64,000 nucleotides of DNA from NCBI RefSeq assembly GCF_029143285.1, contig NZ_JAPDSH010000008.1, positions 58,274 through 122,273 of the forward strand. Direction: 5' to 3'. Below are positions 45,876-53,713 of this stretch, piece by piece (positions within the stretch are counted from its first letter, which is position 1; the number at the start of each line of letters is the position of its first letter). The translations under genes were made by a program, and so were the position numbers. The stretch is from Vagococcus proximus (GTDB taxonomy: Bacteria > Bacillota > Bacilli > Lactobacillales > Vagococcaceae). A model generated the notes under the pieces. It did not search any database, was not told the DNA's origin, and saw nothing but the letters and a program-made list of their open reading frames with translations.

Positions 45876-45916
45876 TTTTCTCATTCTCCCTCTACTTCAG
45901 GATTTCATGTACGAAA

Positions 45917-45950
45917 AAAGCCAATACTTCACAATAGGAGTACCGACTTT
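45917..45950 (-). terminator. Terminator after nusG
   Basis: A 12-bp stem with wobbles (AAAGTCGGTACT / AGTATTGGCTTT) is followed by T on the minus strand. Confidence 0.7.
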
Positions 45951-45960
45951 CTTCATAAAA

Positions 45961-46503
45961 TTATAATTTATCGATTTGCTCGAAATCTAACTCTGTTGAC
46001 GTTTCACGACCAAACATATCGACTGTTACTTTAAGTTTTTGACGTTCTAAATCGATTTCGAAAATTTCCCCTGTCAACCCAGAGAAAGCACCATCGATAA
46101 TCTTAACAACTTCACCAATCTCAACATCTAATTCTTTATGGCGCGCGCTTAGTCCAAGTTTACGTAAGATGTGCTCGATTTCTTCTTTTAATAGTGGAGC
46201 TGGTTTACTACCTGCACCATGAGAACCAACAAATCCTGTAACGCCTGGTGTATTACGAACAACATACCAAGAATCATCTGTCATGACCATTTCAACTAAA
46301 ACATATCCTGGGAATGTTTTATTGATATTAATTTTTTCTTTACCATTTTTCACTTCGCGTTCTTCTTCTTCTGGAACAACTACACGAAAAATAAAATCAT
46401 CCATCCCCATGCTTTGTGCACGTGATTCAATATTAGCTTTAACCTTATTTTCATAGCCAGAATATGTATGCAATACATACCATTGTCTTTCAAATGTTTC
46501 CAT
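45961..46503 (-). CDS. nusG: Transcription termination/antitermination factor NusG
   Basis: NusG binds RNA polymerase and modulates pausing, termination and coupling to translation. The 180-residue protein has the NGN domain (about 1-115, with WYVLHTYSGYENKVK) and the KOW domain (about 128-178, with GEVVKIIDGAFSGLTGEI). ATG 46503 is chosen because an AGGATG site overlaps the in-frame ATG at 46512. Unusually, it is separated from secE by an AT-rich regulator gene, and its short leader holds a terminator-like hairpin. Confidence 0.96.
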   Translation of the reverse strand: METFERQWYVLHTYSGYENKVKANIESRAQSMGMDDFIFRVVVPEEEEREVKNGKEKININKTFPGYVLVEMVMTDDSWYVVRNTPGVTGFVGSHGAGSKPAPLLKEEIEHILRKLGLSARHKELDVEIGEVVKIIDGAFSGLTGEIFEIDLERQKLKVTVDMFGRETSTELDFEQIDKL

Positions 46504-46532
46504 TTCTAGCATCCTACTTTCTTGTGTAAAAT

Positions 46533-46559
46533 AAAAAAACCTCAGTCTTTTCCGAAGTT
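46533..46559 (-). terminator. Terminator-like hairpin in the nusG leader
   Basis: AACTTCGG and CTGAGGTT pair across six bases on the minus strand and run directly into T7, 35 bases before the nusG start. It could end transcription coming from upstream or act as an attenuator of nusG. Confidence 0.65.
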
Positions 46560-46572
46560 CTCTCTGTCAATT

Positions 46573-46578
46573 AGTATA
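46573..46578 (-). promoter_or_regulatory. Possible -10 element of nusG
   Basis: TATACT on the minus strand lies between the regulator's terminator and the nusG leader hairpin. The -35 (TAGTAA, 17 bases away) is poor. Confidence 0.35.
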
Positions 46579-46610
46579 TCACTCTTGTTAGGCATTTACT
46601 AGTTATTTTA

Positions 46611-46637
46611 AAAAAAAGCCCTATGACATAGGGCTTT
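46611..46637 (-). terminator. Terminator after the Mga-like gene
   Basis: AAAAAGCCCTATG and CATAGGGCTTTTT form a perfect stem with T run. It covers the stop codon. Confidence 0.85.
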
Positions 46638-48075
46638 TTATTTCTCCATTACGAATTTTAACAATATAATTCGCTAAATTTGTCCAGTCGGTCGCACGTG
46701 GTGGCGCTAACCAAACTATTTTATTATCAATATCCTCATAAGTACTTGGTGAATCGGTCAATACTAAATCAACTTCTCTATAATCATCATTAAATTCGAT
46801 ATTAATAGAATTCAAAAACATCATATTCTCTTTGATAAATTCGACATAGTTCAGCCCTAATCCAAAATCAACACATACTGTAACTGCCTTAGATATATTG
46901 GAAAGGGAGATATATTTTATAAGTACTAGCAAATAGTTATAAAACAAGTGTTGTTGATAGTCATCAATATTCGGTAACTCACAATTCATAATATATTCTC
47001 TACAAAAGTGGAAATACTCATTATATGTTTCTTCAAAATAGGTCACCTCTAAATTATTGGGCATCCACATATTGTTAGGAGCGAACGCCAATATCCCATA
47101 TGCAGAGATAATCAAATCATTAACAAACTCTTCCTCTGTCCTTTTCAAAACAATCTCATTTTGGAAGCCTTTTTTAAATTCATTAATAAAGTCCCCCACA
47201 TAAGTATGAAGCACTGAATCGTTTGGTACATCAATACAATCAGATACATCTAGCATGTGTTCAGTTAACAGTATCCCCATTATAACTGTTGTTTCATGCT
47301 CAAGCGCCTCTTCTGAAAAAATCCCAATATTTTCTAAAGACATATAAACACTTTGCCAAATGATAGAGTCTCTCGAATAAATATCTATTGCTCTATACCC
47401 AATGCCACTATAATCCGTTGATTTATGACGATGAATAGACATATCAATGTAATGAAACAATTTGTTTCTTGATACCTTTTTACAACTTAAACCCGTGTCA
47501 AAAACTAAACGATCTACTATTTCTCCTACACCCAAATGTATTGTTTTAGGGTACATAATATCTGCATTGTGATCCACCCTATTAAATAAATGATAGAAGA
47601 AATATCTAATATTTTCTTCTGGACCTATCAAATCAAATTTCTTAGTAATCTCAATATCAAATTCTGACATAAATTGCTTAAGTTCTTTAACCATTTTATA
47701 CATCGTTGACAAACTGATAAAATTATCTTCTGCAAATTCATTCATATTCAACTCGTCATTCATATAAATATCTAACAACAAGTTAAACTTCAAGGAATTT
47801 TTAACCAACATCTCTAATAATAATTCCGAATTGGCTTGATGAGATTCAAAAAGAACAATATCTGAACCAGAAATCATCAAATTAAAATAATCACTTAAAT
47901 TATATTCTTCAAAATCAAGTAACAATTCTTCAATAATTTGATTACAAATAAATTCTGAAATTCCCATCATTTCTTGAAGTTCGATTTTAGCAACTGAAAA
48001 ATCACTTGCTATTTCCAAAATTCTGACAAAATCTAATTTTCGTTTAGCACTTTTATCTAGCAAATTATCAATCAT
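46621..48075 (-). CDS. Mga/AtxA-like helix-turn-helix transcriptional regulator
   Basis: The 484-residue protein resembles the Mga family: N-terminal winged-helix DNA-binding regions (about 1-65 and 80-160), a long central PRD-like helical region and a C-terminal EIIB-like fold (about 390-470). Sequence identity to known members is not obvious by eye, so the family call rests on layout. It is visibly more AT-rich, with many Asn, Ile and Tyr codons, than its neighbours and sits between secE and nusG, which are normally adjacent. ATG 48075 follows AGGTGG; a GTG at 48078 is a weaker choice. Targets are unknown. Confidence 0.72.
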   Translation of the reverse strand: MIDNLLDKSAKRKLDFVRILEIASDFSVAKIELQEMMGISEFICNQIIEELLLDFEEYNLSDYFNLMISGSDIVLFESHQANSELLLEMLVKNSLKFNLLLDIYMNDELNMNEFAEDNFISLSTMYKMVKELKQFMSEFDIEITKKFDLIGPEENIRYFFYHLFNRVDHNADIMYPKTIHLGVGEIVDRLVFDTGLSCKKVSRNKLFHYIDMSIHRHKSTDYSGIGYRAIDIYSRDSIIWQSVYMSLENIGIFSEEALEHETTVIMGILLTEHMLDVSDCIDVPNDSVLHTYVGDFINEFKKGFQNEIVLKRTEEEFVNDLIISAYGILAFAPNNMWMPNNLEVTYFEETYNEYFHFCREYIMNCELPNIDDYQQHLFYNYLLVLIKYISLSNISKAVTVCVDFGLGLNYVEFIKENMMFLNSINIEFNDDYREVDLVLTDSPSTYEDIDNKIVWLAPPRATDWTNLANYIVKIRNGEIKSPMS

Positions 48076-48078
48076 CAC

Positions 48079-48351
48079 ATACCACCTATTATATTCCCTA
48101 TATTAATTTATCTCATTTTTAAAATTGAACGCTTGAAAATAAGATCACCTTATTAACAAAAAACAAAATAAAGAGACCTAACTGAACATTATATGACAAA
48201 AAAGCTTATATAGTTAATCTTTTTTGTTTTATAAGACATTATTTAAAAGTATCCTTTCAAATAAAACTTGATATTATATACATGATATCATAAAATTTGT
48301 TTTTATTTTCCATAATTTTAAGAAGTTTTTAAAAAAAAGAGAAAATTTAAA
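48079..48351. other. AT-rich intergenic region upstream of the Mga-like gene
   Basis: Nothing coding is seen here. On the minus strand it holds two TATAAT hexamers (48273-48278 and 48188-48193) without good -35 partners and a perfect ATGATATCAT palindrome (48282-48291), either of which may serve the regulator gene. Confidence 0.5.
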
Positions 48352-48399
48352 AAAAGTCATCCCTAAATGTAGGCTATCTACATTTAGGGATGACTCTCA
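48352..48399 (-). terminator. Strong terminator after secE
   Basis: A perfect 16-bp stem (GTCATCCCTAAATGTA and its complement) with a 7-base loop is followed by T7 on the minus strand. It cuts secE off from the regulator and nusG downstream. Confidence 0.9.
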
Positions 48400-48402
48400 T
48401 TA

Positions 48403-48570
48403 CTATACAAATAATTTGATAATCAAGTTAATACCATAATCAACAACTCCGAAGAACAGAGCAAATAATAATGTTGTTTGAATAACCGTAGATACATCTT
48501 TCTTCAATTGTTTTTTTGAAGGCCATGTTACGATTTTCATTTCTTCACGAACACTCTTTAAAAATTTCAT
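48403..48570 (-). CDS. secE: Preprotein translocase subunit SecE
   Basis: SecE is the small clamp subunit of the SecYEG channel. The 55-residue protein has the short bacterial form: an amphipathic N-terminal helix with EEMKIVTWPSKKQLKKD (about 9-25) and one C-terminal membrane helix. ATG 48570 is eight bases after AGGAGG. It follows rpmG by 23 bases, the usual order; nusG does not follow directly. Confidence 0.95.
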   Translation of the reverse strand: MKFLKSVREEMKIVTWPSKKQLKKDVSTVIQTTLLFALFFGVVDYGINLIIKLFV

Positions 48571-48593
48571 CAGGTAATCCTCCTATTCTTTAC

Positions 48594-48746
48594 TTATTTT
48601 GTTTCACGATGCAATGTATGTGATTTGCAGTATTTACAAAATTTTTTGATTTCTAAACGTTCTGTGCGTTGTCCTTCATTTACAGACTTAGAGTAATTTC
48701 TAGACCCACAAACCGAACAAGCAAGTGATGATTTTTTAGTTGGCAC
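48594..48746 (-). CDS. rpmG: Ribosomal protein L33 (zinc-binding form)
   Basis: L33 is a small 50S protein. The 50-residue protein has both CxxC pairs (CSVC and CKYC), so it is the zinc-binding type; Firmicutes often carry extra copies without Cys. The start is GTG 48746, after a GGGGGA site. A good promoter (TTGACA-17-TAATGT) lies upstream. It heads the rpmG-secE unit. Confidence 0.92.
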   Translation of the reverse strand: MPTKKSSLACSVCGSRNYSKSVNEGQRTERLEIKKFCKYCKSHTLHRETK

Positions 48747-48785
48747 GGTACAGTATCCCCCATCCTGCTTTAGTTTTACTAGTTT

Positions 48786-48814
48786 ACATTACCACCATTT
48801 TTCTATACTGTCAA
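48786..48814 (-). promoter_or_regulatory. Promoter of rpmG-secE
   Basis: TTGACA (48809-48814, consensus -35) and TAATGT (48786-48791) on the minus strand are 17 bases apart. Confidence 0.75.
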
Positions 48815-48931
48815 TTGACCATTCAAAGAAAATGAGTATTCAAAAAATATATTCTACTTTTATCTAGGGGTTTTGATTAATATATGTTAAGATAATACTA
48901 ACAAATCACTCATAATCAGGAGGTTCCTAAA

Positions 48932-49585
48932 ATGCTAATCAAACAAGTTTGCATTCCAAAACAAACCTTAACAACTGTTGACGAGACATGTTCGCTAGAA
49001 GCTGCTTTAACTATTCTTGAAGATTCTGGTTACCGTTGTGTACCGGTTCTCGATTCAACAGGAAAAATATTCAGAGGTAATATCTACAAAATGCATATCT
49101 ACCGTCATAAATCTAACGGTGGTGATATGACACTGCCCGTTACTCACCTTATCAAAAACGCGACGAAATTTATTCATATCAATTCTTCATTCTTCAAAAT
49201 ATTCTTTACTATTAAAGAATTACCTTATATCGCTGTTCTTGATGAGCAACAACATTTTTATGGTATTTTAACTCACAGTAAATTATTAAACGTTTTGGCC
49301 CAATCTTGGAATGTCACTGAAGGACGATACGTACTAACTGTTGCTTCTACGGGGCAACAAGGGGATTTAGCAGCTGTTTCTAAAATCATTTCAAAACAAA
49401 CTTCTATTACAAGTTGTATTACATTAGATGTCGGACAAGATGAATTCATCAGACGCATGTTATTTACTTTACCTGCAGATACTACAGAAGATACACTTAA
49501 TTCTGTAATTGCCCATCTAGAAAAGAAAAAATATAAAGTAGTAGAAATTGAAGATTTACAAAAGTCTATTGAAGATAGCCATTAA
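48932..49585 (+). CDS. cbpA: CBS-ACT domain protein, likely c-di-AMP-binding CbpA-like
   Basis: The 217-residue protein has two CBS domains (about 8-65 and 75-130), which form one nucleotide-binding pair, and a C-terminal ACT-like domain (about 140-210). This CBS-ACT arrangement matches Listeria CbpA, a c-di-AMP-binding protein; ligand binding here is inferred. ATG 48932 follows AGGAGG. It is monocistronic and convergent with pepV. Its regulated partner is unknown. Confidence 0.72.
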   Translation: MLIKQVCIPKQTLTTVDETCSLEAALTILEDSGYRCVPVLDSTGKIFRGNIYKMHIYRHKSNGGDMTLPVTHLIKNATKFIHINSSFFKIFFTIKELPYIAVLDEQQHFYGILTHSKLLNVLAQSWNVTEGRYVLTVASTGQQGDLAAVSKIISKQTSITSCITLDVGQDEFIRRMLFTLPADTTEDTLNSVIAHLEKKKYKVVEIEDLQKSIEDSH

Positions 49586-49586
49586 T

Positions 49587-49618
49587 AAAAAAGCTTAGCC
49601 GAAGGGCTAAGCTTTTTT
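49587..49618. terminator. Bidirectional terminator between cbpA and pepV
   Basis: A perfect 14-bp stem (AAAAAAGCTTAGCC and its complement) with a GAAG loop lies between the convergent genes. Confidence 0.9.
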
Positions 49619-49621
49619 ATT

Positions 49622-51031
49622 TTATTTAATTAAACGGTAGATCGCATCTGCATAGATAACAGTCGCATTAATAATATCATCTACTGCCATAAATTCATTA
49701 GCTTGGTGCATTGTATCGACACTGTGTGGGAACATTGCGCCAAACGCAACACCACGTTCTAAGATACGACCAAATGTACCGCCACCAATCACTTTACCTT
49801 TTCCTTCAAGACCAGTATGTTCAGTATAAACAGCTAATAATGTTTTAACTAGTTCATCATCTTCTGGTACATAGTGAGGCTGGCTAGCTTTAGATACTAC
49901 TACCAATCCACCAGCTGGCGAAACTAACTCTTCTAATTTAACCTTCATGTCATCAGCAGTTGTCCCTTTAGGATAACGAATATTAAGAGTGACGTAGTTG
50001 CCTTCTTCACCAGCAACAAATGAGAATAAACCAGCATTAACTGTTAATTCACCCATGACGTCATCTGTATGTGCAATTCCTAATTTTCCACCTGTTGTAT
50101 CTTCATGAATAGATGTAGCAATTGTATTTAAGAACGCTTTAGCATCGCCTTCAAAAGCAAAGTTGTTTAAGAATGCTGCTAAATACGTTCCACCATTAAT
50201 TCCTGATTTAGGGCTAGCGCCATGAGCTGATTTTCCTTTTACAATAACTGTCACAGTTTTACCATCTAATTCTACTGAACCAGAAATTGGGTTTTTCTCA
50301 GCAAAATCAATGAAATCTACTTCCATTTTAGCTGCTGCTTCTTCATCAGATACTTCAATCACTGCTGTTGCAGATTCCGGCACCATGTTAACACGTAGTC
50401 CAGATTTGAAGTTTGTTAATTGATAAGCACCTGGAGTCGTTCCGTTAAATTCTAAATTGATTGAAGCATTTCCTTTTTCACCATTGATGATTGGGAATTC
50501 TGCATCTGGAGCAAAACCAAAATCAGGTTTCTCTTCAACTTCCATATAACGATCCATACATTGCCAACCGCTCTCTTCATCTGTCCCAATAATGAAACGA
50601 ACGCGTTTAGAAACAGGTAAGCCTAATTCTTTAATCATTTTTAAAGCATAATAAGCTGCCACACTTGGACCTTTATCATCACTTGAACCACGAGCAAATA
50701 ATTTTCCATCTTTAATAACTGGTGTAAATGGATCTGTATCCCAACCAGTCCCAACAGGAACGACGTCAACATGACCAAAAATTCCCATTGTTTCATCACC
50801 TTCACCAAATTCTAAATGGCCAGCAATGTTTTCAATATTTTTTGATTTAAAACCATCACGTTCACCAATCTCTAAGAAACGCAATAGAGCTGCTTTAGGA
50901 CCAGGTCCAACGGGAGCATCTTCAGTTGCTTTATCGTCTTCCCTCACACTTGGGATACTTAATAAATCAAATAAGTCTTTAAATAAATCGTCTTTTCTTG
51001 CTTCTACTTCTTCACGCCAATTAATTGTCAT
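49622..51031 (-). CDS. pepV: Dipeptidase PepV
   Basis: PepV is a zinc dipeptidase of the M20 family that breaks down imported dipeptides, including carnosine-type ones. The 469-residue protein has the metal-binding motifs GHVDVVPVG (near 84), SSDDKGPSVAA (near 115), GTDEESGWQC (near 150) and the late GGTFGR (near 416), and HSVDTMHQANE. ATG 51031 is eight bases after AGGAG. In Bacillus the orthologue (ytjP) sits next to ytzG and ytgP, as here. Confidence 0.93.
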   Translation of the reverse strand: MTINWREEVEARKDDLFKDLFDLLSIPSVREDDKATEDAPVGPGPKAALLRFLEIGERDGFKSKNIENIAGHLEFGEGDETMGIFGHVDVVPVGTGWDTDPFTPVIKDGKLFARGSSDDKGPSVAAYYALKMIKELGLPVSKRVRFIIGTDEESGWQCMDRYMEVEEKPDFGFAPDAEFPIINGEKGNASINLEFNGTTPGAYQLTNFKSGLRVNMVPESATAVIEVSDEEAAAKMEVDFIDFAEKNPISGSVELDGKTVTVIVKGKSAHGASPKSGINGGTYLAAFLNNFAFEGDAKAFLNTIATSIHEDTTGGKLGIAHTDDVMGELTVNAGLFSFVAGEEGNYVTLNIRYPKGTTADDMKVKLEELVSPAGGLVVVSKASQPHYVPEDDELVKTLLAVYTEHTGLEGKGKVIGGGTFGRILERGVAFGAMFPHSVDTMHQANEFMAVDDIINATVIYADAIYRLIK

Positions 51032-51112
51032 CCATTCCACTCCTATCTGATTTTAAACATACTTCATTCTACCATTTTTTTCGAAAAAAATAAAAAGGAG
51101 CTTCTTATCTTT

Positions 51113-51838
51113 TTAAACTTTTGGTTTTTGTAATAATTCTAGCTCTTCCATTGAGACGTTGCGGTAGCTCCCTCTAGCTAAACTATCGTCTAAAACAAGT
51201 CCCCCCATAGAATGACGATGGAGTGTCAAAACAGTTTTATCCACCGCTTCAAACATTCGCTTCACTTGATGATACTTCCCTTCAGAGATCACAACCTCAA
51301 TTCTTGATTGTTTCATTTCTTCATCAACAGACACTATGGTTAAATAACCCGGTAAGCATTCTTCATCTCCTGATATAATCAACCCTTCTTTAAACCTGAC
51401 TACATCTTCCTCTGTCACAACTCCTTCAATCAGGGCGTGATAACATTTTGAAACATGTTTTTTGGGTGATAATAAATTATGGCTAAGTTTTCCATCATTG
51501 GTCAAAATCAAAAGACCTGTTGTATCCTTATCCAATCGTCCCACTGGAAATAAATCCTCACGGTAATCTTCACGTGTTAGTAAATCAAGAACTGTTTTGT
51601 GGCGATTATCTTCTGTAGCTGAAATAACGCCTTCAGGTTTATGTAGCATATAATATAAATACTTTTGATACTCCAGAACTTCTCCATTTAAGGTCACATT
51701 ATCCGATGACTCATTGACACTAAACTTGCCATCCTTAACTCTTTTACCATTAACTTCTACATTCTCTTTTTTTAAAATTTCTTTCACTTCTTTACGACTG
51801 CCATAGCCACAATGACTAATTAATTTATCTAATCTCAT
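51113..51838 (-). CDS. ytzG: 16S rRNA pseudouridine synthase, RsuA family (YtzG-like)
   Basis: The 241-residue protein has an S4 domain (about 1-55), KPEGVISA (near 70) and the catalytic GRLDKDTTGLLILT (near 101-114). By synteny with pepV and ytgP it matches Bacillus YtzG. A paralogue is at 31382-32107. ATG 51838 follows GAGGG with a five-base spacer. Confidence 0.9.
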   Translation of the reverse strand: MRLDKLISHCGYGSRKEVKEILKKENVEVNGKRVKDGKFSVNESSDNVTLNGEVLEYQKYLYYMLHKPEGVISATEDNRHKTVLDLLTREDYREDLFPVGRLDKDTTGLLILTNDGKLSHNLLSPKKHVSKCYHALIEGVVTEEDVVRFKEGLIISGDEECLPGYLTIVSVDEEMKQSRIEVVISEGKYHQVKRMFEAVDKTVLTLHRHSMGGLVLDDSLARGSYRNVSMEELELLQKPKV

Positions 51839-51870
51839 CTAATCCCTCACTTATTTTCATGGTAGTAAAA

Positions 51871-51894
51871 AAGAACACTTTTAAAAGTGTTCTT
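51871..51894 (-). terminator. Terminator after ytgP
   Basis: A perfect palindrome, AAGAACACTTTT and its complement, is followed by T6 on the minus strand. Confidence 0.75.
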
Positions 51895-51901
51895 CTCATT
51901 T

Positions 51902-53548
51902 TTAAATAGCTTTAATTTTTAATTTACGACGAATGCCCGCTACTTTATCACCTAATAATTGATCAGCTAAGCGTAATTTCAAAGCAAGATAACCATACAC
52001 TACAACACCTAATCCACCTACAACCATTACAATAATAAATGATTGCATTTTACTATCTGGACTTAGGAATGTACACAGTAGTAAACGAGCTAGATAAGCT
52101 GCCACAGTCATGATTACACTTAAAATGAAAATTAAAATCGTTCTTCTTAATACAATACTTAAATCAAATCGAGTTATCTTTTTGATATGCGCTGTTGTTA
52201 AATAAGATGCTACCAAGAAACAAACTGCCGTTGATAACAATGGCCCGTAAACTTGGAACTTCGCAATGAATGGGTATTGTAAAATCACTTTTACAAGTAA
52301 CCCTATTCCTAAAAATTGCATGGCTTTTTTATTTTCATACAAGCCTTGAAGCGTCGTTGACACTAGCATATAAAAGCCTAAAATAATTCCTACATAACAC
52401 GCTTGAATTAAGACTGATGAACCCAAATGATCCGGCTCATAGAATAATGTATTTAATGGATAAGCTAACACTATCATGCCCATTGTTGCCGGAATCATAA
52501 CGAAGAAAAACAGCTGAAAATTATCCGCAATTAGTTTCGCGACACCCCGACGGTCTTTTAGCGTAAAAGCTTCTGTCACTAGCGGTAAACTTGTTACAGC
52601 AAGAGACGTGGCAATTGAAATAGTGATCATTGTTAATTTGTCTGGATTCGCACTAAATGTACTAAACAACCCTTTGATTTGTGTCGGAGTATAATTTGTT
52701 AAATGATGCATCGCGCGTTCAAATGTATATTGATCAAATATTTTCACAATCGTAATAGCTGAACCGATTACGATAAACGGTAACGCTTCAACTATCATTT
52801 CTTTTAATAAATCATTTGTTGAAATTGTAATTTTATTATCACTATTTTGTTCTAGTTCACGCATTTTCTTTGATTCTTTCTGATAGAACCACGCTAACGT
52901 TGCTAGCGCTGCTAGCATTCCAATAAATGCTGCAAATGTTGATTGTGTTACCGCTGCAACATAATCACCCGTTTTTACCTTCATAATAATAAACGTTGCA
53001 AGTAGCATGTAAAAGACACGTGCAAACTGTTCTACAATTTGAGAAACAGCTGATGGCATCATGTCATGGTAACCTTGAAAGAAACCACGTATAACACTCA
53101 TACAAGGGAAAATCAGTAGCGCGACACTTAGCGCTCTCATTGTCGGAATTAATTCTTTATCACCAGCCGCTAATATCGGGGCTGCAAAGAACATAATACC
53201 CGCAAATGCTACACCTAGACCTAGCATCAAGTACATCGACTTTTTAAATAATTTCTTACTCAAACCGTATTCATTTAACGAGTTATAGTGAGAAATTTGT
53301 TTGGCTATAGCACCAGGAATACCAGCCGTTGCAATCATTAAGAACAACGCATAAATATTATAGCCCTTTGTAAATAGATTATTCGCAACTTTCGCATTCT
53401 CACCCATCCACGCATACCAAGGTATGATATAAATGGCCCCCATTAAACGAGATACAACACTACCAATTGTCATCCAAAGTGATCCTCGGACCATCTTCTG
53501 TTTAGAGTCTAATTCCTTTTGTTCAAAATTCTCATTTTGAATTTCCAT
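51902..53548 (-). CDS. murJ: MurJ-type lipid II flippase / polysaccharide biosynthesis protein (YtgP)
   Basis: The 548-residue membrane protein of the MOP superfamily has about 14 predicted membrane segments and the N-terminal GSLWMTIGSVVSRLMGAIYI (about 22-41). It matches Bacillus YtgP/MurJ, which flips lipid II across the membrane for peptidoglycan synthesis. The synteny with ytzG and pepV supports this over other polysaccharide flippases. The start has only a weak ribosome site. Orthology is likely but not proven from the sequence alone. Confidence 0.85.
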   Translation of the reverse strand: MEIQNENFEQKELDSKQKMVRGSLWMTIGSVVSRLMGAIYIIPWYAWMGENAKVANNLFTKGYNIYALFLMIATAGIPGAIAKQISHYNSLNEYGLSKKLFKKSMYLMLGLGVAFAGIMFFAAPILAAGDKELIPTMRALSVALLIFPCMSVIRGFFQGYHDMMPSAVSQIVEQFARVFYMLLATFIIMKVKTGDYVAAVTQSTFAAFIGMLAALATLAWFYQKESKKMRELEQNSDNKITISTNDLLKEMIVEALPFIVIGSAITIVKIFDQYTFERAMHHLTNYTPTQIKGLFSTFSANPDKLTMITISIATSLAVTSLPLVTEAFTLKDRRGVAKLIADNFQLFFFVMIPATMGMIVLAYPLNTLFYEPDHLGSSVLIQACYVGIILGFYMLVSTTLQGLYENKKAMQFLGIGLLVKVILQYPFIAKFQVYGPLLSTAVCFLVASYLTTAHIKKITRFDLSIVLRRTILIFILSVIMTVAAYLARLLLCTFLSPDSKMQSFIIVMVVGGLGVVVYGYLALKLRLADQLLGDKVAGIRRKLKIKAI

Positions 53549-53674
53549 GTTTTATGTCCAACTTTCTTACCATTCTAAAAAACTGTTACTATCATTCTAC
53601 CAAAAATAAACACAATAGTTAAGGTATAGCCCATATTTAATTATTAAATTTTCATTTAGTCTACCCGAAAAAAA

Positions 53675-53701
53675 AAGAACCGTAAAAGTTACGGTTCTTT
53701 C
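53675..53701 (-). terminator. Terminator after leuS
   Basis: A perfect 12-bp stem (AAAGAACCGTAA and its complement) with a three-base loop is followed by T8 on the minus strand. Confidence 0.9.
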
Positions 53702-53713
53702 TACACTATTGAT

